Below are positions 10,501 to 22,100 of a DNA stretch of 64,000 bases, in pieces. The DNA is from Diplonema papillatum (Eukaryota > Euglenozoa > Diplonemea > Diplonemida > Diplonemidae), in assembly GCA_030068145.1 (NCBI GenBank), contig JAPJBO010000001.1, positions 248,001-312,000 of the forward strand. The letters run 5' to 3'. Made by a program: the position numbers and the translations under genes. Every line of letters begins with the position of its first letter. Within the stretch, counting starts at the first letter, position 1. The notes under the pieces are model-generated. The model saw nothing but the letters and a program-made list of their open reading frames with translations. It did not search any database and was not told the DNA's origin.

Positions 10501-11766
10501 CGGACTCTCATTCCAACGAAACAGGAACAACGCAAGGAGGTCCAACGGCGTAACGAAGACGTGTTCGCGCAGCGCAACACGCTGGGCGACGCCCAGGCGG
10601 CGAGGGAGCGGGCCGACCGGGAAAAGGAAGAGGCGAGCCGTGACGCGGCCGAGGCGCAGGACCGGATGCGGAGCGCCGAAGAGAACTTGATGCGCGTGCG
10701 GAAGATAAAGGAGGAGCGCCGCCAACGCGCCCAGAAGAAGGCCGCCGAGGCCCGGCAGGACGTGGCGCAGCAGGAGAAGAAGAAGGAAGGCGCCGACATG
10801 GAGGCGGCGCGGAAGAGGCGCGCCTTGCAACTGGCGGAAGCCGAGCGAGACAGAGCTGAACGCGACTGCCAGGCGCAAGCGAAGAGGCTGTCCGACTTGC
10901 TCGACGACTTTGAAAACGCGCAAGGTAAGCGCAAGGACTTGGACGAACACGAGCGGCCCATCCTCGAGCAGGAGGTGAAGCTCGTCGAAGAGCGGATTGC
11001 CCTCGAAGAAAAGGAGGCGAAGCACCACGACGACCTGCGTGGGTTCGAAGAGAACCACTACTCCCTCTCCGCCACCCGCCGCCCCAGCAGCCCGCCGCGG
11101 GGCCGCAGCCACAGCCGCAGCCCCCCGGGCACCCCCCGCGGCCGCCGCGTCGACGGCAGCCCCATCACCGAAACCGACATCCGAGCGAACAGAGGATCGC
11201 CCGGCATCGGCCGGTCGTACTCCCGCGAATTCGGCCATGACGTCCACTCGCAAGCCACCCCATTAAGTCCACCGACGCAGGGTGCCTTCAGGACGCCTTC
11301 GTCGATTCCCCCGAGGAAGTACGACCTCCCGTCCGCGATGCCGGCGCAGTCGCAAGGATCGATGTACGCCCGGTCGATCAGCTCGGGTTACCAACAAGAG
11401 CGCCAGGCAGAGAACCGAAGCCCCGCGAGGAGCGGCTCGGCCGGCGGGGGATACGGGCACCCGGCGTACGGTGACCCTTTGGCGGGCAGTCCCTACAGGC
11501 AGCCGCCGCCGGGGGTCTACGGAGGGTCGCCGGCGATGGTGGGTCCGTCGGCCGCCGAAATTTTGGCGGCGCAGCAGATGAGCCGGGCGGGCTACGAGCA
11601 CCCGCTGCTTGCGGCGAGCCGCGTCGGCGCGCCGCCCATGGACGTCATCCCGCCCCCGACCACCGCCACCTCGGCCCGCCAGGCGAGCATCGACCGAGAG
11701 TACGAGCGCCTTGCCAGCCTCTCGCGTGCCGCGAAAGGCGAAACGAGCCCGCGGGTGTACTACTAG
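7574..11766 (+). CDS. EF-hand / ADP-ribosyltransferase / coiled-coil protein A (three exons)
   Basis: Exons: 7574-9103, 9990-10184, 10525-11766; all junctions are phase 0 and the product is 988 residues. The start is the ATG at 7574, which aligns with the paralogue's start. Residues 51-62 (DSNKDGRLSLRE) are a canonical EF-hand loop. A charged coiled coil follows (about 95-170), then a helical region and an ADP-ribosyltransferase fold. The R-S-ExE triad is visible: Arg372 in VVARG, Ser400/401 in PAPSSCAFDRSVSEAYIKG, and E450-A-E452 in KYPKEAEMLIPPF, typical of arginine-specific eukaryotic mono-ADP-ribosyltransferases. Exons 2-3 add a long coiled coil and a Ser/Arg/Pro/Gly-rich tail ending RVYY. 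No signal peptide, so probably cytosolic or cytoskeletal. Calcium-regulated ADP-ribosylation is inference. The 3' end is duplicated twice downstream. Confidence 0.85.
9128..9900. mobile_element. Intronic element with 29-bp perfect terminal inverted repeats
   Basis: Bases 9128-9156 are the exact reverse complement of 9872-9900. Inside, two diverged direct repeats (about 9359-9432 and 9776-9852) share gatcgg, cctcgga and ggttgacc strings. There is no transposase frame. It occupies almost all of intron 1 of ADP-ribosyltransferase gene A. Likely a non-autonomous DNA transposon; no clear target duplication was seen. Confidence 0.7.
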
Positions 11767-12660
11767 GGGGGCACCGGCATATATCCCTTAACGTTGAGGC
11801 AGAGTCCTGCCTAAACATTAAACTAAGATTTCCCCCCCCCCCCCGGGAGTTCTCCGCCGGCTGCTGACTCCTGCATGAGGAGAACTGCTGCTACTGCGAG
11901 TTTCACTGGAATATAGAAGAAGGGGGGCAAACAAGGGCTTAATTTACGACGGGGTAGCCGCCCGAGATTGCCTCCATGTGTGGGAGAATAGGCTAGGGCC
12001 CCGGCATCCTCCGCCGCGGTGAGCCGCGTCGGCGCGCCACCCATGGACGTCATCTCGCCCCCGACCACCGCCACCTAGGCGAGCATCGACCCAGAGTACG
12101 AGCGCCTCGCGCGCCGCGAAAGGCGAAACGAGCCCGCGGGTGTACTACTAGGGGGGCACCGGCATATATCCCTTAATGTTGAGGCAGAGTCCTGCCTAAA
12201 CATTAAACTAAGATTTCCCCCCCCCCCCCGGGAGTTCTCCGCCGGCTGCTGACTCCTGCATGAGGAGAACTGCTGCTACTGCGAGTTTCACTGGAATATA
12301 GAAGAAGGGGGGCAAACAAGGGCTTAATTTACGACGGGGTAGCCCCCCGAGATTGCCTCCATGTGTGGGAGAATAGGCTAGGGCCCCGGCATCCTCCGCC
12401 GCGGTGAGCCGCGTCGGCGCGCCACCCATGGACGTCATCTCGCCCCCGACCACCGCCACCTAGGCGAGCATCGACCCAGAGTACGAGCGCCTCGCGCGCC
12501 CGCGACTGTACGACTACGGGGGGCCCCCGCGCGCCGGCTTCTCACTCCCGCATGAGGAGAACTGCTGCTACTGCGAGTTTCACTGGAATATAGAAAAGGG
12601 GGCAAACAAGTGCCTACTATACGATGGGGTGGCCCCCCGAGATAGCTACCATGTGTGAGA
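11767..12660 (+). repeat. Two further tandem copies of the 3' end of gene A (385-bp unit)
   Basis: The gene tail (about 11620-11766) plus 3' flank recurs with a 385-bp period: the stop-codon context gtgtactactagggggg is at about 11755 and 12140, and the poly-C tract at about 11831 and 12217. A third, shorter flank copy is at about 12530-12660. In the copies the coding part carries an in-frame TAG after ACCGCCACC, so they are pseudo-exons. The flank contains the hairpin CTCCTGCATGAGGAG. Confidence 0.85.
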
Positions 12661-14090
12661 GACTAGGCTATCAGGAGGTCACTTCACCAGACCCCCGGGA
12701 CGCTCCCGCCCTGTCGGCCGATCAAGTCTTTCGCGTAGACCCGTACGTAGTCTGGATTTCCTGATACTTGGGTATTTTGACGTCAGGTACAGTGGGGACG
12801 TTTCCGGAGTTAGGGTTTTGCACTGATCAACGAAGTAACGGACGATCTGCACCAACTGATCGATGCTACTGAAATTGGTACGGGGCCATGTTTTTGCCGC
12901 AGCGAAAGGAGAAAAAGACGAAAAGAAGAGACCCAAACAAAGCAATTGTATCACCATATTTGTGCTCGGAAGTAGAAAAAGCAGGTACCTGGCTCCAATC
13001 ACACAACCACTTAACAAAACGGGCCCGCCACGCTGCTCAAACTACGGCTGCACAATGCAGCCAGCAAGTCCATTCACCCAAACAGCTAACCGGCCCTTCC
13101 TACCAGGAGACCGGTCCCTTCGAGCCTGAACATGCTCCTGTATACGAATGCCGGAAAACAACAGATCGTCTACCAAGGGACGGCGCACCAGTACCGAGGG
13201 GTGGGAAACCACGCAGAACCCGAATCTGCTCCATTCCTCTCGAGCTGTGGCAAGATTATTTCCTTGTACGACAATCCAGATTTACCTCTAAAGCAAGTCT
13301 TTTGTCCGGGACTGGAACCTGGAACTGCGATCATAGGTACTACAGTTTCTTGTGTTATATCGATGCAGTAGCCACAAACGAAAACGATTGTGGTGCAACG
13401 AATTTGAAAAGAAAAAAAAAAAAAAATCAACTGCCTTCGGGTAGGCTAGTCTGACACTAGTTGTCGTCGGGAAAAAAAAAAAAAGTACTGTAGACACGCA
13501 GCCAGTATTCTGTTTGTACGGACCGTCTTGCCGTTCGGTGCACGAGCGGCGCTGCCCATGCAGGAATCGCGCTGCTCCATTCGTGCGTGCCCAGCGGACC
13601 GCCAAGAAACGAAAATTAAGAGTTCGATCTTCAGTTCTTCAGGCCTGCTCGTTGTGGTACGGACCCCCGCAATCCTGTCGTAATTGTATTTCTCTGGCGA
13701 CCCCGGCGAGCTTGCGACGGGCGCAGCCACGGCGGGGGTCCGTTCGTTGTCTCCGACCACGTCGGCGGTGGAGCTTGAGGCTGGGGCAGCCACGACGGGA
13801 TTGTCTGAGACGGCCTCCGAAGTACCCATCCAATTCCCGCTCGCCGGAACGAAAATATCCCAAGCAACTTCCGCGGTAGAGAAAAGCCTTGCCGAAAGTC
13901 GTTAACCGGATTTGGGTGGCTAGTTTGACCCCTGCTGTCGTTTGGGGGAAAGCCGAGGTGCCAGAGCTCAGCAGCGACAGAACCTGGTAACCGTGCGAGA
14001 ACTGCCCCGAACGTCTGGCCGCACCTCTTCGCCCTTTTTTTCACTGTTCGTTCTTTCTTCTTTTTTAACGTCTTGAACTTCTTCTTTCTT
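12661..14090. other. No supported gene
   Basis: Several open frames (for example near 12888-13454 and 13684-13905 on +, and 13446-13829 on -) have no recognisable domain, and opposite frames are equally open. Two A-rich runs flank a small repeated cgggtaggctag / gtcgtcggg segment near 13395-13485. A missed exon is possible. Confidence 0.35.
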
Positions 14091-14333
14091 GTTTTGTATA
14101 AGCACCTGCTTTGTAGGAAATACTAGAGGAGGCTGCCAGTTGCGAAAGATCAAAGGAGGTAAATGTGCTGCAGCCCACAAGAAACACAGGTAAATCTGGG
14201 TTAAGTGGCGGCGTAAGCGCTCAACAAAAACGTTAACTCCGAAACGCGACCCATTTGTAGTAGTTGTATGCTTTTCTCTTCCCCATGTCTAGCTTCCGTC
14301 AAACAAGCTCCGGGCGGCCCCCCTCCGAGTATT
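14091..14333 (-). repeat. Dispersed repeat core, copy 2
   Basis: Starts with ttgtataagcacctgctttg on the + strand and ends near ctccgagtatttc. It matches copies at 3208, 35958, 46108 and 61886, with a diverged segment near 14290-14330. Confidence 0.8.
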
Positions 14334-14825
14334 TCTTTCCGCCTTCTTGAAAGTAGGCACAGCAGGGAAAAGTTGCCCAAACCTCTTTTGTTATTCACGA
14401 AAACGGAGTCGGAATTGAAGCGAGTCTAAAAGTAGGACCGACCTGAATAAAGCAAGGTCGATAGAATTAGCATGACCTTAAAAAAAGGAAAACCCCTCGG
14501 GAACCTAGAGACGGAAATTGCAATGAGCTGCGCGGCAGCTGTATTCTCCTCTCGCTCCCTTACTTTTCAGCCCTCTTTTGCTTGCAGTTTGCCCGACGTC
14601 GAGCTTCCTACCTGTGTGTACCCTCGCCCCTCTCTCCCCCCGTCCGCAGTCCCGCGAGTTTTGTTCTGTGTCTTTTTGTCCGTGTATCCAAAGTTCGCAT
14701 TGGGGCCGTTCTCCTTTTCGGCGTCTTGTGTTGCACAGCTCACCGGGGCCGCGCTGGACAGTGGGAGCTCCCGCGCGAGCGCAGAGCTGGAAGCATCTCG
14801 GCCAGAGATCGCTTTGTCCGGCGGA

Positions 14826-15640
14826 GTGCGAATTCTCCGCCCTCCTTGCATCAGGAGAATGCTGCAGAACAATTCCTCGGAGAGCCAGCATGACGGGGAT
14901 CCTGGTGGGTGTTCGTTGCGCCTAAGGGAATTCCCTCGACGAATCGCAATAATGCGAAGCTTCGACGACACATACTCTAGTAGAAGTACACGAATTCTCC
15001 GCACTCCTGCATCAGGAGAATGCTGCAGAACAGTTCCTCGCCCAGCCAGCATGCCGGTGGGCCTAACGGAATTCCCTCGACGAATCGCAATAAATGATGC
15101 GAAGACGCGTACTCTGGTAGAAGTACACGAACTCCACGCTCCTGCATCAGGAGAATGCTGCTGGGCAAAGACTTTCGTCGCCCAGCCAGCATGAAGGGGA
15201 TCCTGGTGGGCCTAACGGAATTCCTTCGACGAATCGCAATAAATGATGCGAAGACGAAGACGCGTACTCTACACGAACTCCACGCTCCTGCATCAGGAGA
15301 ATGCTGCTGGGCAAAGACTTTCGTCGCCCAGCCAGCATGCCGGGGATCCTGGTGGGCCTAACGGAATTCCCTCGACGAATCGCAATAAATGATGCGAAGA
15401 CGCGTACTCTGGTAGAAGTACACGAACTCCACGCTCCTGCATCAGGAGAATGCTGCTGGGCAAAGACTTTCGTCGCCCAGCCAGCATGAAGGGGATCCTG
15501 GTGGGCATTTGTTACATCTAGTGTATGTAGGCTTGACGAACCTACATACAGGGTGTCTGTTGTTCGGGGGGAAATATCTTGTTGCATCGCAATAAAGCGA
15601 AGCTTCTGCACCACTTACTCTAGTAGAAGTACACGGATTT
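14826..15640 (+). repeat. Tandem array of five 140-210 bp units with conserved hairpins
   Basis: Units begin near 14828, 14990, 15128, 15274 and 15423. Each holds the perfect hairpin CTCCTGCATCAGGAG (the first with an extra T), then an ATGCTG...CAGCAT stem, the string cgacgaatcgcaataa and a tagaagtacac end. In units 3-5 the second stem is extended by CTGGGC/GCCCAG; in units 1-2 these bases differ. The open frame across the array reflects unit structure, not a gene. Confidence 0.85.
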
Positions 15641-15644
15641 CGCT

Positions 15645-15830
15645 GGTCATCGGGTCGAGGCTGCTTGAATGTCTGTATCATCGACGAATGAAAGGCGGCA
15701 TCGACGATCAGAGTGTCGACGGCGCACATGATGGAGAGAAAAGTCCGCGTCGGCAAGGACATGGCGCAGCCTTCACCACGGAGCTGGAAACACGTCTCGA
15801 GACCATGCGCCACCGACCGACGCCCAAAGC
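15645..15830 (+). pseudogene. Fragment of an ADP-ribosyltransferase gene (EF-hand/coiled-coil junction)
   Basis: Bases 15645-15810 are a diverged copy of 16402-16570 inside exon 1 of gene B. The translated match includes LLECLYHR, then IDD, VDGA and a TELETRLE-like stretch against HRELEGCE, but with indels that shift the frame. It lies 0.4-0.5 kb upstream of the intact paralogue and is not expected to be functional. Confidence 0.75.
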
Positions 15831-16190
15831 CTCCCCCAGGGCCCAGGCCCTAAGAAAAACAAAGACCGCGTGACTTTCGGCTGGAGTTTGCCTCGAAGCC
15901 CCAATCGTAGCTTTCTTCTTGGAATCGTTGACTGCGCCTCTTGAGTCGGAAAGCCAAACCGTACTCAGTATCAGAGGACTTCCCATCCCCGGCTACACCA
16001 TTTGCTTGCAACCCGCGAACAGACAGGAAGGGGAGGAGAAGAGGCGTGCAGTCGCCGCAGGCATCGTCGATCGTGCGTTGGCTATCGAAGGCAACGCGCC
16101 GCACGGTCGAAGCTCGTGGAGGCGGGCGCTCGGAGGGAGGGGGGGAGTGCGTGCCGGAGGAGGCCAACGGAAAAAGAAAAAGGCCGAAAG

Positions 16191-19100
16191 ATGGCTTCGC
16201 GAACCGAGATGACCCGCGCCGTGTACAGCGCGGTCTGCGGTGACGACAACTACCCGGACTTGAAGCACCTCGAGCAGTACGCGAGCTCGCTGGACGTCGA
16301 ATTCACCGAGGCGACGTACCGACACATTTTCGAGTCAAACGACAAAGACAGCGACGGCAAGCTCTCCGCGACCGAGTTCCGCGACTTGAGCGACCGCTAC
16401 CCGAAGCTGCTCGAATGCCTGTACCACAGAATGGTCGACAAAGGAGTCATCGACGATCGGCAGAAGGGCGTCGACGGTGCACAGGACCGGGCGGACGCTG
16501 TAGCAAAGCGGAAGGACCGCGTCGTGAAGGACATGGACGAGCTGCACAGGGAGCTGGAAGGTTGCGAGCGAGAAGCTGCCGCGGAGCTGCAGCTCTTGGA
16601 GGAAGAGCGCGCGAAGGAGGCGGCGGCCCGGGCGAAGGAGGACGCCGAGCGGCACGACGCAATGTCGTCGAAGCAGATCGAAGGCATCCACCAAGCCATC
16701 GGCAAGACGGCCCGCGGCGTCTGCGCCGAAAAGCGGCAGCAGTTCTACGCGTCCGTGTCCGAAGATGAAATCATCGCCTTCGGCAAGGACCTCGCCAAGG
16801 TCTGGAAAAACAAAGACGGCGATCTCATCGACGAGCTCTGCGACAACCTCATCGCCCCCGACACCGTCCACTCCAAGCTCTCCGTCATCGCCGAGGCAGC
16901 GCGCACGCTCCACGCCACCAAAGGCGACAAATACCCTGGTAAAAACCGGCTCGAGCTTCTCGTCATGGCCCTGTACACCATGGCGGGACCCGACATCGAC
17001 GCGTTGATGACCTTCGACAACGTCCCCACCTATGACGACGACCACCAGGCTCCGTGGGAGAACTACGCGAAGAAGTACGGGCACCAGCGCAACGGCGCCA
17101 TTTTTTCGGCGGTCAACTGGGCGATGCGCACGGCGTCGGATCCGAAGAAGAAGGACACGAAGGAGTACGGCGAGGCGTGGGACACGTGCAAGAAGTGGAT
17201 AAAGTACATCGGGCTGCTCGTGTCGATATGCGTGAGCCACGACCCGAACACTGCGACCATGACCAAGGACGACGTGGTCCTGGCCCGAGGCCTGGCCGGC
17301 TTGCCCAAAGAGGTGTATGAAGCCCATCGGCAGATGAGCACAGGGCGGACCTTGTCGTGGCCGGCTCCCTCGTCGTGTGCCTTCGATCGCAACGTGAGCG
17401 AAGCTTACATTAAAGGGGAAGCGGCGAACGCCACGAAGCGGGAAGGGGGGTCCATCCTCTTCCTCGTGTCGGACGCCAAGTGGGGCATTGCGCTCAAGGA
17501 CATCAGCAAGTACCCGAAGGAAGCCGAAATGCTCATCCCGCCCTTCTCGAAGTTCGCGATCGACTTCCGCGAGGTGGACACGAACCTCAGCGACGCTCTC
17601 CTGCTCCGAATGTCGTGCCGGGGACACAACGCGCCCGAGGACTGGTGCGAAGAACTCGCCAAAGCGTCTGACGTCTCTGCCAAGCGCCTGGCCACTGCTT
17701 TGGTATGCCACACACACTCACGCACACACCACCACACCCGTGTCGTACTTCCGTGAAGGGAGGCACCACGTTGAAACGGGACCACACCTAACAAGCTTGG
17801 TGAAGCGCCTTCGGCGCGTCAAGTTGGCATCCTCACTCGACTCCTCGTGTCCACGCGAAAATAGGGTAAAGCAAAAATTGACATGGCAAACGCAGACCCC
17901 ACCGTTTGCCCTCTTCTTGTACTCCCCCGTCGAATCCCTTTGTTCCACTTACACACGGACGCACAGTGCGGCGTCCACTGCGTACCCAGTTGTGGGTGCA
18001 ACAGATGTAGCCCACTCCGTTCTAAACCAACAAACGGAACAGGTGAATCATGCTGAGAATGATCTTCGCGAGAAGCAAGCGCAGCTCGACAAGGACAGGG
18101 CCCGGGAGCGCATCGCGAACAGCGAAGCAGTCAAGAGTGAGCGGGCGGCCGAACGCCAGCATCACAAGCTCCGGCAGGCCGAGCAGGATGCGCAAAAGGC
18201 GGAGGAGCGCATGGACGAGCTGGAGCGGATGATGGAGGTATGCTTCCGCGGCACGCCCGCTGCGCGACTTCTTTTCCTTTCGGTGGCCGCTGAAATCCTG
18301 CGAAAAACAGAGCGGATGCGTTTGGTCCTCCCACCAAAACACTCACCATGCCAGCGTTCTCTTTCGACGATTCATTCTAGCTATATGCGAAACCGAGTTC
18401 TCTTCCGTTGCGTCGACGCATTCCTTTGCATCATGGGGAGCTCAGGGGATAGGGGGGGTGCAGAGTTGCGTTCTTGTTGAGATGCTGTAGAAGCCTACGC
18501 AAGGTTGCGCAGGGAATGGGCGGGAGAAATTGGGGCAACAACCGGTTGTCGAGGGCAGAATCCGCGCGGAGACAGCCGGCATTGCGGGAGTCGGAAACTT
18601 TCACGGAACCGTTAGTAGTTGTCGTGGTGTCCCAACCCTCGGACAACGTCCTTGCTCCCGCTGGCCTGACGTGGATAAACGCTCGCAGGCTCATGTCAGA
18701 CACAGCGATCTTCTACTCCCCGTCTTGAAATACGGATCAAGGTCTAACACGTGTGCGAGGCTTAGGGCGTCAAACCCACAAGCCGCACTGAAGGCTCGCT
18801 TCGGCCCTCTTTGGGTGTGATCATCTTCAGACGATCTACAGAAGACTCCACGAATGCACCGCCCACCGCGTGCGACCCAATTCGGATTTGAACAGCAATT
18901 CCATCTGAAAGAGAACATAAGAAACGCATCAGCACACACCAGGGCTTACGCAGCTCTTTTTGTCTTGGAGCTAAATACCTACTGAAAATCAGTACGTAGG
19001 GTCAGGCAAAAAAGAAATAGAGCAGGAGCTAAATACCTACTGAAAATCAGTACGTAGGGTCAGGCAAAAAAGAAATAGAGCATAGGGGGCTCACCTGCCA

Positions 19101-22100
19101 GTGCTGCATGTCTTTGCCTCTGCCTCCTCCGGCCGCAACCCTCCAGTGTCGTGGTGGTGGGCAACGGATCTGCCGACCGGAAGGTACTGCGGTGGATACC
19201 CCAGATGAATCTGCAAAAAAGATAGTACGTGCTGATAACGTACTGATTTCAGCATGTGTACAAAAAGAAAGCAAGAAAATTAACGTGCTGAAATCAGTAC
19301 GTTCAGCATCCTGAACGGAAGGCCTGACACACACACACACACACACAACAGCTACAACGGATGGAAGTTGTCAAACAACGAGACTCCGTGCGCAAGCAAG
19401 CGGACGCACTAGGGGACGCAGAAGCCGCCTGCGACCGAGCGGCGAAGGACAAAGAGATTGCGAGGCAAGACACCGAAGATTCCGCGGAAGCCGTGCGGGA
19501 GGCGGAAGAACACCTGCGGGACGTCCGCCGGCTGAAGGAAGAGCGCCGCATCCAGGCGCAGAAGAAGCTGGCCGAGCGCAAGCAGGAGACGATGGCCCTC
19601 GAGAAGAAGAAGAGCGAAGCGGACCAGAAGGTCGAACGCTTGAAGAAGGCGCTGCAGAAAGCGAAGGCGGAGCTGGACGGCGTGAGCTCGGAGCTGAACG
19701 ACGCAAACCGACACGTCGACAAACTATCGCACGACGTCGCCGATGCAAAGCGCCGCAGAAGGGAGCTCGACGACGAGGAAAAGTACATATTGGAGCAAGA
19801 AGTGCGGCTCGTGACGCAGCGGCAAGCCTTGGAGGAAAAAGAGGCGAAGCACGTGCACGACTTGAAGAGCTTCGACGAGCTGTACCGCCCCGCGTCGCCG
19901 GCTCCGTCGAGGCGAAGGCGGAACAGAAGCAGCAGGACCAACGAGCGGGGGCGAGACGCGTCGCCGGCGATGTCGCAGCAGTACTACTCGCAGGATGAAG
20001 GTCCCGGCAGGGGCCGGTCGCCTGGCCAGCCGGAGTCGAGGCGGCGGTCGCCGCCGAACGAGCGGCGGCCGTTCGACGAGGCGAGGGATCTGCCGCCGAG
20101 CAACGACGCGCGCTCGCAGCCCCGCGGCCGGGCATCGCGGTCGCAGTCTCCGCCGCCCCCGGGCGGCCGCGCCGCCGGCCGCTCGCTGTCGCCGCCCGAC
20201 CACGGCCGGCTGCACCCGCGCTCGCACTCGCACGGCAGCGCGCCCCGCCACGACGCCGGCCTCCCGCCGACCCACCTCCCCCCTCACACCGCCCGCGGGT
20301 CCCGAGGGCCGTCTCCTGTGGTATGCGGCCCCCAGCGCGGCTTTTTTTCGTAATAACAATTAATTAATTGTAAACACGAAAGAGAACGCTGGCAGCGTGT
20401 TTGGGAGAAGTTTAGCCTATCGATCATATTCACTCACTATCACTCACAAACAGGCTAATCCTCCCCGGCACGTACAAACAAACATCGCGCCTATTCTTTT
20501 TTTAATTGCGACAACCAATTTCTGCTCCCCTGGAGACAGTATTCACGTCACAGCTAAATAGAGCGATGGCAGCGGTTTGACCAGAACACATGTGGGTTAA
20601 ATCGCACAATCCTGCGAAGTGGGGAGGAGGACGCCGCGAGGTAATTCTCCTCCCCCGTGCGAGATGCGAGAGAAAGGACAGGCGCTTCGTTTTCCAAAAT
20701 ACGTCGCCGACGTCTTTCTAGCCGCGGATCAGCACCCACAGAAGTGTTTTGAGTCCAAAAAGACGGAACCAAGGGAGGACTGCGTTCCCAGAGCCAAGAT
20801 AAGCACCCGGGCTGCCTTGCAACTTGGGCCCTGGACTCAACTATGAGCTTTGTGTGGCAACAGTGCCAGTCGACCACAATCTCTGCGACCATATTATGGT
20901 GCCAGGGGACCTGTCTGCACGCTTGAGCATCAAGAGAGGCACCCTTCACACAGCTCAACCGGTATTTGACGTTCATGCTGAACCTGCAAGACGAGCACGA
21001 CTCTGTCGGCCTTTTCTGGGAAGGTCGCGAGGACGGCAACATCTACGTCAAAACAGTCGTCGAACGAGGTGCGGCATGGCGGGCAGGTATGCCAGGGATT
21101 TTTAGCTCAGACGACTTATTCTCGGCTCTTACTGGTTATGGGCTAGCTTCCGACGAACGAGCTCAAGTCACCGTGCTCGAGGTTTCCCGACGCTTCTAGA
21201 CCTGTTGTTGACGTTGCTAGCCGGAGCAAGTTCTCGTGGTGTTGCTGGTCTGAAGAAACGAGTCTCAAACTGCCATTTTGCGGGATTGAGGGGACGTTTG
21301 ACGTGACAATTACCAACCAACAACAGGCATCGAACCTGGGCTGCGTCTCATCAGTGTTGATGCTGTGCCGATCTTGAAGAAAGATGACTTGCAGCTGGCG
21401 ATGAAGGACCTCAGGATCAAAGGCTCGTGCCAGCTGCAGTTCATGATGGCAGACGCCGAGGCGACAGGCGCATGGGACAAGGACCAGCGCATCCGCGAAC
21501 TCGAAGTCCGCCTGCGCGAGGCGCAGCGAAGCGTCGCCGGGTCGCCCCCGACCACGTTGCTGCACCACCCGATTGTGGTCGTCCCGCAGCACGCGCCGCT
21601 CTCCCTGCCGCCTGTGCAGCCGATGCTCCCGGCGTTCACCGCCGTGCACCCGCCTGTCTCGGTCCCCCGCTCGTCCTTCGGCGACCGCTACCAACCGTCC
21701 CCCCCTCCCATTCACCACGCCCACTCCAGGCAACCGTCCCTGCCCCAGCCGCTCTTCGCGCAGCCACCTATCGCTGCCCAGCCTTACGCCTTGCCACCGG
21801 ACGACGCCCTGAGCCCCGTCGAGCGTCTCCGCCAAAAGCTGATGATGGTATGCTTTCTCAAACCTTGGCCGGCACTGCGACATGGAAGCCGTGCTCAAAC
21901 ACCCCAGCGAGTAGTGAGTACTGCTCCCGTGGCTTCGCTTGGTTGTTCGTCCGGGCGGGGTGAAGTTCCTCTGTGGCGTCGTCGTACAGGAAACGACCAG
22001 CCTCAACATTTGAAGCGTCTGACGACAAAGTCAAAGCACAAAGCCAAATCCGTAGGCTTGTCACCCGACGACACGTTTTTTTTCAGTCTGAAAGACGGAC

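Noticed and set aside
14472-15194. 240-codon open frame over the hairpin minisatellite
   Set aside because: Its sequence is the translated repeat unit; no start context or domain.
16335-17717. Minus-strand frame of 460 codons
   Set aside because: Shadow of exon 1 of gene B.
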